Positions 1-11,000 of a stretch of DNA of 64,000 nt are shown in pieces. Under the pieces are notes generated by a model. The model did not search any database. It was not told the DNA's origin and worked only from the letters and a program-made list of their open reading frames with translations. This DNA is from Myxococcus sp. RHSTA-1-4 (GTDB taxonomy: Bacteria > Myxococcota > Myxococcia > Myxococcales > Myxococcaceae): the NCBI RefSeq assembly GCF_020037125.1, contig NZ_JAIQDG010000003.1:186001-250000 (forward strand), written 5' to 3'. The stretch's first letter is position 1. The number at the start of each line of letters is the position of its first letter. The position numbers and the translations under genes were made by a program.

Positions 1-474
1 GGAAGCTTCATTCCAGGCGGGAGCGGAAGCTTCATTCCAGGCGGGAGGGGAGGCTCCGTTCCAGGCGGGAGTGGAGGCTCCATTCCAGGCGGGAGTGGAA
101 GCTCCATTCCAGGCGGGAGGGGAGGCTCCGTTGCGGGCGGGAGGGGAGGCTCCGTTCCAGGCGGGAGTGGAGGCTCCATTCCAGGCGGGAGTGGAAGCTC
201 CGTTCCAGGCGGGAGGGGAGGCTCCATTCCAGGCGGGAGGGGAGGCTCCATTCCAGGCGGGAGGGGAGGCTCCATTCCAGGCGGGAGGGGAGGCTCCATT
301 CCAGGCGGGAGGGGAGGCTCCGTTGCGGGCGGGAGTGGAAGCTCCATTCCAGGCGGGAGGGGAAGCTCCGTTCCGGGCGGGAGTGGAAGCTCCGTTCCGG
401 GCGGGAACGGAAGCTCCGTTCCGGCCGGGAGTGGAAGCTCCGTTCCGGTCGGGAGTGGAAGCTCCGTTCCAGGA
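1..474 (+). repeat. 24-bp tandem repeat array, about 20 units, in frame
   Basis: Tandem units of 24 bp (consensus GGAGGCTCCATTCCAGGCGG plus GAGT or GAGG) run from the first base to about 474. Each unit is exactly eight codons, so the array can grow or shrink without breaking the frame. Variants include TTGCGG in place of TTCCAG (units near 131 and 322) and GGTC/GGCC changes near the right end. The left edge is not reached. Some units contain a full palindrome, for example arms GGAACGGA (404-411) and TCCGTTCC (415-422). Confidence 0.97.
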
Positions 475-1072
475 AGTGCTGCGCTCCTTCGCCGCTCCGG
501 AGACGCTGTCCGCGATGCACGAGAATTTCTCCGCGCTGGTGCTGCCCGGAGGGCCGTGGGCCGCCATCTGCGCCACCGTGCTGAAGGCCCGGCTGGGCTC
601 GGTCCGGAGTGAGCGCTTCTCCTCCTTCGCGCGCGCGGTGTTGGCGTCCTACGGGGGCGCGGAGAATCCGGACGAAGCGTGGCGCATCCACGCCGAGCGG
701 CGCGAGCGGCTGGCCCCGGCGCTGAGCGAGCGGGTGGAGCAGTACTTCCGCCACCACGCGGTGAACCACTGGCTACGTCACCCGTTCACCGACTCGCCCC
801 GGCTGCTGGACTACGTGTTCCGCCTGGTGCTGCGCGCGGCGGTGCTCCGGTGGACACTGTTCGGGCACCCTGCCGTGGTGGCGCTGTGCGCGGACGCCGA
901 GGACATGGCTGAGTCCCGGGCACGCCTCGACGCCGCCGCGGTGGAGTGCGTCCAGCTCCTGGCCAAGCACGTGGAGCAGGCGCCGGAGCTGCACTCGCTC
1001 GCACAGGGGCTGGCGGGGCAGGGCGGGGCGGAGACGCTGGGGCGGATGCTGGTGCTGCTGAAGGGGCTGTGA
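2..1072 (+). CDS. FliB-like lysine-N-methylase C-terminal part, 5' end outside window, with internal octapeptide repeat array
   Basis: The frame is open from base 2, so the gene begins left of the window; the GTG at 71 is only an internal repeat codon. The first ~155 visible residues are about 20 copies of an octapeptide of the form [GV]EAPFQAG. The following ~200 residues look like the C-terminal half of flagellin lysine-N-methylase (FliB): a YFRHHAVNHWLRHPF-type segment, a long helix (residues LVLRAAVLRW), a CVQLLAKHVEQAPEL segment like the family's VEHxPE stretch, and a C-terminal GRMLVLLKGL. The catalytic Cys-rich N-terminus would lie off the window. Flagella are not expected in myxobacteria, so the substrate is unknown. 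The family call is recognition by eye; the repeat array is certain. Confidence 0.55.
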   Translation, partial: EASFQAGAEASFQAGGEAPFQAGVEAPFQAGVEAPFQAGGEAPLRAGGEAPFQAGVEAPFQAGVEAPFQAGGEAPFQAGGEAPFQAGGEAPFQAGGEAPFQAGGEAPLRAGVEAPFQAGGEAPFRAGVEAPFRAGTEAPFRPGVEAPFRSGVEAPFQEVLRSFAAPETLSAMHENFSALVLPGGPWAAICATVLKARLGSVRSERFSSFARAVLASYGGAENPDEAWRIHAERRERLAPALSERVEQYFRHHAVNHWLRHPFTDSPRLLDYVFRLVLRAAVLRWTLFGHPAVVALCADAEDMAESRARLDAAAVECVQLLAKHVEQAPELHSLAQGLAGQGGAETLGRMLVLLKGL

Positions 1073-1078
1073 GCCGCT

Positions 1079-1414
1079 TCAGCGTGTGACACCGAGCAGC
1101 TCGCGGAGCTGCCGCAGCATCTCGATTTCCGCGCCGTGCAGGTGGCTGTCGCTGGACATCAAGTTCCGGGCCGCCTGGATGACGGCCTCGGGGTCGGCGC
1201 GCAGCAGGCCCAGGTTCGGCGGGGGAAGCGGCTCGCCGTTCTTCAGGCACCGCGTCACCTCGGCGAGCTCCTCCAGCGGCACGCTCATGGCCCGCGCGGC
1301 CGCCACGAGGTGCTCGACTTCCTCGCGGGTGATGTGGCCGTCACTGGTGGCGACCTGGAGCAGCAGCTTGACGACTTCGATGTGGAAGCGCGGGTCAATG
1401 CTGGAAGGGGTCAT
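1079..1414 (-). CDS. TerB-like small protein
   Basis: 111 residues, predicted all-helical and acidic. The N-terminal part (VVKLLLQVATSDGHITREEVEHL) follows the pattern of TerB-like or tellurite-resistance-associated domains, where a helix is followed by ADG.I...E and a second helix. A second AEIEMLRQLRELLG helix closes the protein. It converges on the FliB-like gene, with 6 bp between the stop codons, and lies 24 bp downstream of the selenocysteine DsbA gene on the same strand, so the two may be co-transcribed. No signal peptide. Biochemical role unknown. Confidence 0.6.
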   Translation of the reverse strand: MTPSSIDPRFHIEVVKLLLQVATSDGHITREEVEHLVAAARAMSVPLEELAEVTRCLKNGEPLPPPNLGLLRADPEAVIQAARNLMSSDSHLHGAEIEMLRQLRELLGVTR

Positions 1415-1438
1415 CGTGGCGTGAAAAGCTCCGGGCTC

Positions 1439-2059
1439 TCAGGGCGCCGGGCGCGGCTTCGCACCCAGCCGCTGCATGGCCTGCTGGAAGACAGCGTACT
1501 CCTGCGCGCCCTGGAGTCCGAATCTGTCCCCGATGATGAAGGTGGGCACCGCGTTGATGCCCCACTCATGGGCCTGCCGCACGGAGTCCTCCACCGACTT
1601 CTCGTAGCGGCCCTCCTCCACGACGCGCTGCACCTCATCCGGGTCCAGCCCCGCCTCCTGGGCCGCGCCCCGGAGCGTGTCCCACTGCCAGAGGTCCTGG
1701 CCCTCGCTCCAGTAGCGCCGGAGGATGGCGGCGTTGAAGGCCTCCAGCTTCCCCTGCTCGCGCGCGTACTCCGCGGCCTGGTGGGCACGCCGGGTGGAGG
1801 GAATGATTTCCCGCTCCACCATGGTCAGCCCGGCCGCCGCCGCGCGGCGCTTCAGTGGGTTGTTGGGGTCCTTCATGCGCTCGCGCACGTAGGCCGGTAG
1901 CGGCAGCCCCTCCGGGGGCGTCTCCGGGCGCAGGAAGAATGGACGCCAGTCCACCTGGACGTCGTACTCCTTCTTCAGCTTCTCGACCTCCACGAGGCCG
2001 ACGTAACACCAGGGTCAGACGAAGTCGGACCAGACGCGGACGATGACAGGCTCGCTCAT
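1439..2059 (-). CDS. DsbA/FrnE-family oxidoreductase, probable selenoprotein (TGA at codon 15)
   Basis: Thiol-disulfide oxidoreductase of the DsbA/FrnE (thioredoxin-fold) family, 206 residues including selenocysteine, cytosolic (no signal peptide). Read from ATG 2059 the protein begins MSEPVIVRVWSDFV, then TGA at 2017-2015, then PWCYVGLVEVEKL. The family motif at this place is DFVCPWCYxG, so the stop codon sits exactly on the first redox Cys (U15; C18 retained). The frame continues unbroken for 191 codons with family features: RPFFLRPE, the helical insert and the cis-Pro loop NAVPTFIIG. A hairpin with a GUG apical loop follows the TGA (1983-2001). An ordinary gene finder would start at GTG 1993 and lose the active site. 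A GAGG lies about 10 nt upstream of ATG 2059. The alternative is a nonsense mutation or sequencing error. Confidence 0.85.
1983..2001 (-). promoter_or_regulatory. SECIS-like hairpin downstream of the dsbA TGA
   Basis: On the minus strand, nucleotides +14 to +32 after the TGA form an 8-bp stem, UCGGCCUC with GAGGUCGA (one G-U pair), closed by a GUG loop at +22 to +24. Bacterial SECIS elements lie directly 3' of the UGA and carry a conserved GU in the apical loop at about this distance (E. coli fdhF is the model). The stem lies within coding sequence, as required in bacteria. Confidence 0.7.
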
Positions 2060-2330
2060 GCCCCTGCCTCTAACACCCTCGCGGCGCCGCGTCATGGGGA
2101 CGTGCGGGGCCGGTGTGTGCACCCGCTCGCACCGGTGGTTCATTCCCGGGGCCGAGCCTCCGCCCGCCGCCGTTTGACGCACCGTGCCCGGGCTCGTGGC
2201 CCGCATCTTCCCGGTGACAGGCGGTGGACAGCGCCCGGCCGAGCGGGCAGCGTCCACCCCCGAAAGCACGCCCGCGCGCCGCGCTTCGTGGGACGGAGGG
2301 CGGACGCGGGCCCACCCAGGAGGAATCACC

Positions 2331-4367
<2,037 letters not shown>

Positions 4368-4389
4368 CCCCCGTGAAGTGAGGCCACTG

Positions 4390-4420
4390 CCGGGGCCCTT
4401 GCGTCAGGCGCGGGCCCCGG
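4390..4420. terminator. bidirectional terminator hairpin between convergent genes
   Basis: Perfect 9-bp inverted repeat, arms CCGGGGCCC (4390-4398) and GGGCCCCGG (4412-4420), with a 13-nt loop. It lies between the stops at 4367 (plus) and 4442 (minus). No U-tract, which is usual in GC-rich genomes. Confidence 0.6.
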
Positions 4421-4441
4421 GGCGGCACCGGCATCCCCCAC

Positions 4442-4717
4442 TCAGGAGGGGATGTCGAAGCACTCGTCGATGCAGCTCTCCAGCACCTGCGCGCAGGAGC
4501 GGTCGTCGATGCAGCGGGCGCAGTCCTCGACGCGGTCCCGGCGCTCGTCCTCGTCTCCGTCATCAATCCAGTCTTCGATGCGCTCCGCGCATGCGCCGGT
4601 GTCGATGTCGTCGTTGAAGCAGTCCTTCCGCTTGTCGCAGATGGAGTCCGCGTTGTTGGAGCAGCCGCTCAGCAACGCGCCGAGCGCCAGGAAGGTGGCC
4701 AGGGTCAGGGTCTTCAT
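4442..4717 (-). CDS. small Cys-rich acidic lipoprotein
   Basis: 91 residues. Signal peptide with lipobox LLSGC (Cys 19), then a mature part rich in Asp/Glu with seven further Cys (ICDKRKDC, GACAERI, CARCID, CAQVLESCIDEC), which suggests several disulfides in the periplasm or on the surface. No family name is recognised. Small Cys-rich lipoproteins of this kind are frequent in myxobacteria. Confidence 0.8.
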   Translation of the reverse strand: MKTLTLATFLALGALLSGCSNNADSICDKRKDCFNDDIDTGACAERIEDWIDDGDEDERRDRVEDCARCIDDRSCAQVLESCIDECFDIPS

Positions 4718-4816
4718 GGCGCGGCATCATGCACAAAGACGCGCCTTCCGGAAGGGCCGGAAGGCGCGGTGCGTCAGGGATGCGAAAATGCAGCCGTGCC
4801 GTGCGTGTGACGCCGG

Positions 4817-5575
4817 TTACTGGCGGGGCGACGGGGTGGTGGGAGCGGTGGTGCCGCCCGGCGAGGAGCCGTGGCCCATGGAGCCGTGGTCCATCTCGCG
4901 GTCCATCTGCCCGCTGCCGCCCACGCCCATGGCTTCATCCAGCCTGCCGAGGATGCCGTAGGCCTGCTCGCGGTGCGCCGGCAGCCGCTGCATGAGCTCC
5001 TGCATCATCGAGGTCATCTGCGGGTCCATGGTGGTCATGGCCTGGCGGGCCGTCACCACCTTGCCAATCGCGGCGTCGTGGTCCCCCACCTGGCTGGCGA
5101 TGTAACACGAGTCGAAGGCGGCGCCCTTGAGGGCCTGGAGTTCCTCCATGGTGGCCTTGTCCTGGGCCATCACCTTCTTCTCCACGTCGTTCATGGCCTT
5201 GGGCATGTCAGCCAGCTTCAGGCCCTTGCCCTTCGCATACGTCATCAGCTTCTGGTCCAGGGCGGTGTGGTCCTTCACCATCATGCCGCCGTAGGCCCGC
5301 ACGTCCGGGTGCTGCGCGTTCTTCTCCGCGAGCTGGCCGAGCTTGATTTCCTGCTGGTGGGTGTAGTGCAGCCGCTCGAGCAGCGCCTTCTCGTCCGTGG
5401 GGGCCATGAAGCCCTGGTACTCGGCCATGCCCTTCTCCACCTTGACCTTGCCCGGCTGGCCCATGCCCTGGCCCGGCGGGCTGCCCGTCATGCCGCTCGG
5501 GGTGCCCTGGGCGAGCGCGACACCGCCGGTGAGGAGCGAGGCCGCGAGGATGACTCCCTGAATGGTGCGCTTCAT
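4817..5575 (-). CDS. DUF4142 (ferritin-like) exported protein
   Basis: 252 residues from ATG 5575, chosen because AAGGAG lies about 10 nt upstream and a signal peptide follows (MKRTIQGVILAASLLTGGVALAQG). The body (LLERLHYTHQQEIKLGQLAEKNAQHPDVRAYGGMMVKDHTALDQKL) fits DUF4142, a helical, ferritin-like exported family found widely in soil bacteria. The C-terminus is Gly/Met/His-rich (MDREMDHGSMGHGSS), which could bind metal; this is inference. Function of the family is not established. Confidence 0.85.
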   Translation of the reverse strand: MKRTIQGVILAASLLTGGVALAQGTPSGMTGSPPGQGMGQPGKVKVEKGMAEYQGFMAPTDEKALLERLHYTHQQEIKLGQLAEKNAQHPDVRAYGGMMVKDHTALDQKLMTYAKGKGLKLADMPKAMNDVEKKVMAQDKATMEELQALKGAAFDSCYIASQVGDHDAAIGKVVTARQAMTTMDPQMTSMMQELMQRLPAHREQAYGILGRLDEAMGVGGSGQMDREMDHGSMGHGSSPGGTTAPTTPSPRQ

Positions 5576-5758
5576 GTCGTGCTTCTCCTTTCGTGCTGCG
5601 AAATTCTTGAAACTCCTGGACGTGCGGGCGCACCTTGGACCGGCTCCGGGGTGTGGCCCCAAGGCCCGCCCCGGCCGTCCGTGAGCCACCACACGCTCGG
5701 GGCGGCATGGGTGCGCCGGCCAACGGTGGCACTGCCCACGGGGGCGGGGTGGAGGCGT

Positions 5759-6184
5759 TCAGTGCGGCACGGCGTGCTCCTCTCCTGGGGGCGCGTGAGG
5801 CGGGCGGGAGGGAGGGGGAGGAGGACGGTGGACGGTCTCCGAGGACGTCTCGCGGTGCTGCCAGGGCCAGCGGCCTTCCAGCTCCACCGTGAGGGTGAAG
5901 CTGAGGAAGGTCCGGATGAGGACGATGAGGCCCAGCACGAGGACGCCGCGCATCGTGGGCTCCTCGCTCACGGTGCGGAGGATGTCGGCGGCGACGAGGA
6001 ACTCGAGGCCGAGCAGAATCGCGCGGCCCAGGTTGAGGCGGAAGCGGCGGTAGGCCTCGCTGGGCCCGAGGCCCCGGCGCACGGCGAGCAGCACCGCGGC
6101 CAACAGCGCACCCAGCACCATGGAGCCCACGCCGGCCCACTCCATGAGGTGCGCGGACAGCTCGATGAGCGAGTCGGCCTCCAT
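5759..6184 (-). CDS. DUF1622 membrane protein
   Basis: 141 residues with three hydrophobic segments (SMVLGALLAAVLLAV, ILLGLEFLVAADIL, VLVLGLIVLIRTFLSF). The order, the RFRLNLGRAILLGLEFLVAADI core and the IRTFLSF-x-L-x-VELEGRWPW end match DUF1622. The C-terminal 30 residues are Pro/His-rich and probably cytosolic. The start at 6184 has GGAGG four nt upstream, and this SD is buried in a 13-bp hairpin (6189-6220). Confidence 0.85.
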   Translation of the reverse strand: MEADSLIELSAHLMEWAGVGSMVLGALLAAVLLAVRRGLGPSEAYRRFRLNLGRAILLGLEFLVAADILRTVSEEPTMRGVLVLGLIVLIRTFLSFTLTVELEGRWPWQHRETSSETVHRPPPPPSRPPHAPPGEEHAVPH

Positions 6185-6188
6185 CCAA

Positions 6189-6220
6189 CCTCCCCGCGCG
6201 TGAAGCTACGCACGGGGAGG
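6189..6220 (-). promoter_or_regulatory. hairpin sequestering the DUF1622 Shine-Dalgarno, or terminator of the upstream operon
   Basis: On the minus strand CCTCCCCGUGCGU pairs with ACGCGCGGGGAGG (13 bp, one U-G) across a 6-nt loop. The 3' arm contains GGAGG, the SD of the ATG at 6184. The same hairpin lies 56 bp downstream of the stop of the TPR peptidase gene, so it may instead (or also) end that transcript. Confidence 0.5.
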
Positions 6221-6275
6221 GGAGCGGCCATGGAAGGACGGGCGCCCGGCTGGCCGGCCGCCCTGGACGAGGGGC

Positions 6276-8066
6276 TCAGCGCCCGGCGTCGGGAGCGGCG
6301 GGCGGCTGCGCCTGGGGCGGCGCGGCCTGTCCCCCGGCGGCGGGGACGTTCATCTCCGACAGCTCGCCCTCCTCGTTGAGGAAGGCCCGCGCGACGTGGT
6401 CCACCTCCTCGGGCTTGAGCTGGGTGAGCTGCACGGTGGCCTGACGCGCGCGCGTGGCCAGCGCCGTCTCGCCCAGCGCGCCGTGGATGCGGGTGAGGGC
6501 CAGGTGGATTTCCGGGTCGAACGGGTCCGAGGCCAGGGCCTCCAGGTACGCCGTCTTGGCCTTGGAGTAGTCCTTGCGGAACAGCAGGATGCGGCCCAGG
6601 TGCACGTTGGTGCCAGGCGAGCCCGGGTAGACGCGCAGGCTGCCGCGCAGCACGCTCTCCGCCTCGTCCAGCCGCCGCAGCTCCAGCAGCGCCAGCGCGT
6701 ACTTGTTGGAGATGGACTCGTACTTGTCGCCCACCAGCTTGTGGGCCTTGGCGTACTCCTCCGCCGCGGCCTTCACGCGGTTGCGCTCGCGCAAGAGCTC
6801 GCCCAGGTGCGCGAAGCGGCGCGCCGGCACCTCCTCCACGTTGTCGAACTCGCCGAAGGAGATTTCACGGCCCTTCTTCTCCGACTCGTCCTTCACCTTG
6901 CCCTTGGCGTCCTCCTTGAGCACCACGCGCTCCTCGCGCGGTATCAGCTCCGGCGGGAAGGGCTGCTTCTTGATGTGGGCCAGCCAGGACTTCTCGAAGA
7001 GGGGGAAGGGCATGCCCATGGCCGTCTCCACCGCCTTGCGGTCCTTCTGTCCGTTCTTCAGCTCGTGGATGATGGCGCGCAGCCCCGCGGTGCCCTTCGT
7101 CTGGTGCACGTAGTCGATGGCGTAGAACACCTCGGCGAAGGCGGTGGCGGCGTCCTCCGCGGTGGGCAGCATGGCGATGGACGGGTGCATCTTCTCGAAG
7201 GGGACGAGCGTGTCCGCCTTCACGCGCTTGCCCAGCAGGGCCAGCGTGGAGGGCGTCATCGCCAGGCCCGCCTTGCCGCGCCAGCGCGACTCCAGGAACT
7301 TGGCCAGGCCCTCGTGCAGCCAGATGGGCACCGTGTTGCGGCTCATCTGGCTGATGACGAGGTGGATGTACTCGTGCGCGAGCGTGTCCTGCCAGTCGTA
7401 GCCCTGCGCCACCGCCTTGGGGCTGGTCACCATCAGCTTGCTGAACTTGCAGATGGCGATGGTGCCCGTGGTGCGAATCTCCTTCTCCTTCAGCGTGCTC
7501 ACCCGCGCCAGCTCGCGCGCGTTGTTCACCACCTCGACGCGAATCTTCCCGCCCGGCGGCGTCCAGCCCAGGTCCTCCGCCATGGCGCGGTGGATGGCCT
7601 CCAGCGTCTCCAGGGCATAGGGCACCAGCACCTCCTCCTTCCCCTTCGGGTAGAGGAAGATGAAGTGCTCGCTCTCCGCGCGCTGGTGGTTCTTGACGAT
7701 GTCGCGCGTGTCCTTGGCCAGCCGCAGGTAGCTGCCCGGCCGGTCCTCGATATTGGCGGCCTCCAGCAGCGTGGCCGCTTCCGCGTAGCGGCCCTCCTCG
7801 AAGGCCACGCGGCCCTGGTAGAACTTGAGCGGCTCCACGTCCGCGGGGAGGAGCGGCTCCACCTCCGCCAGCTCGCGCCGCGCGCCGGGCACGTCCCAGT
7901 CCTCCAGCGCCTGCTCCACCCGGCCCAGCCGGGTCTTCACCTCGTCCTTGAGCGAGGCGTCCTGGGCCCACGCCACCGGCGGGACGCAGAAGAGGGCCAC
8001 GGCCAGCACCGTGAAGAAGGCCCTCACGGCATGCGGGGACTCGTGGGTCGACATGGCGGGGCTCAC
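6276..8066 (-). CDS. exported TPR protein with MA-type gluzincin peptidase domain
   Basis: 596 residues. Signal peptide (AFFTVLAVALFCVPPVAWAQ), then an N-terminal TPR-like stretch and a metallopeptidase domain with the zinc motif HEYIH followed by a downstream Glu in WLHEGLAKFLE, as in peptidase MA-like gluzincins. The C-terminal third has further TPRs (LGELLRERNRVKAAAEEYAKAHKL, NVHLGRILLFRKDYSKAKTAYLEAL). Start is GTG 8066, which overlaps the TGA of the DUF4175 gene (GTGA coupling); ATG 8054 is an alternative. Probably a periplasmic peptidase; substrate unknown. Confidence 0.8.
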   Translation of the reverse strand: MSPAMSTHESPHAVRAFFTVLAVALFCVPPVAWAQDASLKDEVKTRLGRVEQALEDWDVPGARRELAEVEPLLPADVEPLKFYQGRVAFEEGRYAEAATLLEAANIEDRPGSYLRLAKDTRDIVKNHQRAESEHFIFLYPKGKEEVLVPYALETLEAIHRAMAEDLGWTPPGGKIRVEVVNNARELARVSTLKEKEIRTTGTIAICKFSKLMVTSPKAVAQGYDWQDTLAHEYIHLVISQMSRNTVPIWLHEGLAKFLESRWRGKAGLAMTPSTLALLGKRVKADTLVPFEKMHPSIAMLPTAEDAATAFAEVFYAIDYVHQTKGTAGLRAIIHELKNGQKDRKAVETAMGMPFPLFEKSWLAHIKKQPFPPELIPREERVVLKEDAKGKVKDESEKKGREISFGEFDNVEEVPARRFAHLGELLRERNRVKAAAEEYAKAHKLVGDKYESISNKYALALLELRRLDEAESVLRGSLRVYPGSPGTNVHLGRILLFRKDYSKAKTAYLEALASDPFDPEIHLALTRIHGALGETALATRARQATVQLTQLKPEEVDHVARAFLNEEGELSEMNVPAAGGQAAPPQAQPPAAPDAGR

Positions 8067-11000
8067 TTCACCAGCTCCTCGTAGTAGCGCTTCACCTGCT
8101 CCCGGTACTTCTCCGGAGCGCCCTGCTTCATCGCGTCCAGCAGGTCCTTGCGGAACTCCTTCGGCGCCTGGAAGGCCTCCTCGTCCGGCAGCTCCACCTG
8201 GTTGCGTGGGTCTCTTCCGTTGCCTTCCTGCCGGCGGGCGCCCGCGCCCATGGGCAGGGGCAGGCCGCCCTTGCCGCCGCGCTGGCCCTCCTGCATCTGC
8301 CGCTGGAACTGGCGCAGGCCCTCCAGCGCCGCCTGCTGCTCACCGTAGCCGCGGCCCGGGTCCTTGCCCTGCATCCGCTGCGCGGCCTCGCCCATGCGCT
8401 GGCCCACGCCCTCCATCTGCTGCGTGGCCTCCTCGCCGAAGAGGGGCGCCATCTGCTGCATCTCCTCCATCTGCTGGCGCAGGCCCTGGGCGCGCTGCTC
8501 CAGCTGGCCCTGCTGCTGCGCGAGCTGCTGGAGCTGCTGCTTCTCCTGCTGCGACAGCTGCGAGCCGGGCGGCGGGAAGAGCGACTGGAGCTGCCGGTTG
8601 ACGTCCTCCACGTTGCGGGCGTCGCGCTCCAGGCGCTGCGCCAGCTCCGCGGACTGCTGCCGCACCTCGGGCGGGTTGCCGAACATCTCGTCGAGCTGCC
8701 GCTGCTGCTCACCCATCATGGAGAGCTGCCGGGCCGCGTCCTCCGCGCGCGCCGCGGCCTCCGCCGCCAGGTCGAAGTCATTCACCTTCAGCGCGTTCTC
8801 CACGTTCCGCAGCTCGGACTGGGCCTCCTCCAGCGGGCGGGCGGCGCGGCTGTTGAGCTGCTCCGGCTTGAGCGTGTCGTAGCTGTCCTGCGCCTGCTTC
8901 ACCTTGCGCAGGAGGTCGTCCTTGGCGGCCTTGCCCTTCTCCGCCAGCCGCTCGCGGTTCTGCGAGCGGGCCTGGTCGCGGAGCTGGCGCGTCTGGTCCG
9001 CCACCTTCTGCTGCTCCTGCACGGTGCTCTGCAGCTCCTCCATGAACTTGCCGAACTTCTCCGCCAGCTCGGGGTACTGCTCGCTGCCGAAGTCGTCGCC
9101 CTGCTTGTCCAGGTTCTGGAGCATCTCGTCCATCTGCATGCCCAGCTCCTGGAGCTTCGCCAGGGCCTCGTCCGTCTTGCCCTCGCGCATCAGCTTCTCC
9201 ACCTCGTCGAGCGCGCCCTGGAGGTCCTGCTCCTTCATCATCTCCTGCAGGGCCTCGGCGTTGAGGTGCTCGTCGCGGATGCCCTTGCGCATCTCCGCCA
9301 TGCGCTGCATCAGCTCGTTGATGCGCTGCTTGAGCTGCTCAATCTGCTCCATCACCGCCTGGCGGGCCTGCTCGTCGGGGTTGTTCTTGAACTGCTCGAC
9401 GAGGTTGGCCAGCTCGCGCCGCTCGTTGGCGAGCTGCTTCGCCAGCTCCTGGAGGGCCTCCAGCTTCTGCCTGTCGAGCAGCGACTCCAGGTAGAGGATG
9501 TCCTTCTCCGCCTCTTCAATCTCCTCGTTGACGGTGGAGGTGAGGCGGTTGCCGGTGCCCCAGTCCTCGCCGCGGGCGCGCTGGGTGCGCAGGTAGAGGC
9601 GGCGGAAGTCCGCGGTGCCGTTGATGTGGCTGCCCAGGGACTGGGAGATGTGGCTGAGGGCGGAGACCAGCTCGGTGGGCACGTCGCGCTCGCGCGACAG
9701 CTCCTGGGCGAGCGTGCGCATGTCGGTGATGAGCTGCTGGCCGCTGGTGTCCACGGAGGCCGCGGCGGCGATGGCCTGCGGGTCCTTCTGCTTCGCGCGG
9801 TCCGGGCCCTCGAGCCGGTCCGCGAGGTGGTCCACCATGCGGCCCCAGAGCTGCTCGGCCTTCTCCAGCGCGGCGCGGCGGTGCTCGGCGGCGGAGTAGA
9901 TGCGCAGCACCTGGGTGCGGCTGACGCCCTTCTTGGGGCCCTCCACCGCGTCGTTGTCCCGCGCCTCCACGTAGTAGGAAATCCGGTCACCCGGGTCGGC
10001 CTCGAGGGTGCCGAGGTCCCACGTGTACGTGGCGCGGTTGCGGCGGCCGTCCTCCTTCGGCAGCGGCACGCGCGTCTCCTGCGGCGAGCCGGGCTTGCGG
10101 AAGACGAGCGACAGCCCGGACAGGCCGTAGTCGTCCGAGGCCTCGTACTTGAGCGTCACCTGCTGGCCGGGGTCCACCTCCAGCTCCACCGCGGGCGTCA
10201 TCAGCGTCACCTGCGGCGCCTTGTCCGCCTCCACGTTGAGGGCGATGTCCGGGCCCCGCGCGAGCTGCTTGTCGCGCGCGCCGTAGAAGACGAAGTGGTA
10301 GTGGCCGGACTGCTTCGCGACGAAGGTGCCCGCGAGCTCGCGGTTGCCGGTGACGGTGAGGGGCAGCGCCTGGCCGTTGACGACGACTTCGGCGCGCTCC
10401 ACCGGCCGGTCCGAGCGCGTCTTGAGGACGACCTCGGTGCCCGCGGGGGCGCTCACCTCGCCGTTGGTGCCGGGCACGGTGCGCTGGGCCAGGCCCATGT
10501 ACGCGGGGTAGCGGTACGTCAGCTCGATGTCGCCCGTTATCGGCTCCACCAGGGCCGGCGCCTGGGGACGCGTCGCCACCTCGCGGATGCGCGCCAGGCC
10601 CGCGGACCAGCGCCCGCCCCAGAGCGCCATCAGCACCGCCAGCGCCAGCAGCACGCCCCCGGAGGCGAGCGCGGCGCGGCGCACGGGACGGCCGTCCACC
10701 ACGGAGCGCACGTCCACCGTGCGCACGCGGGTGTCCATCTGCTGGAGGAAGGCGCCGGCCAGCTCCGGGGACCACCCGGTGTCGGCGCCGTGCTGGCGCT
10801 TCAGCTCCACGGCGGCCAGCACGTCCAGCGACAGCTCGGGGCGGCGCAGGCCCACCAGCCGCGCGGTGCGGGCGTCGTCTCCCACCTGCTTCCGGGCGAG
10901 CCAGAGGCCGAAGACACAGGCCAGCGCCACGCCCACCGGCAGCGCCAGCCACAGCACGGAGCCGCCCAGGCGCGGCGCCACCAGACCGAGGAAGCCACCG

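Noticed and set aside
1..474. CRISPR-like direct repeats
   Set aside because: Units are contiguous without unique spacers, keep an open frame in multiples of three, and no cas genes are near.
32..769. Antisense ORF with HSRPERSF repeats
   Set aside because: Mirror of the coding repeat array; no start signal, and the sense frame has the conserved C-terminal domain.
1439..1993. DsbA-like gene starting at GTG 1993
   Set aside because: This start removes the first strand and the active site, has no SD, and ignores a perfect in-frame family N-terminus upstream.
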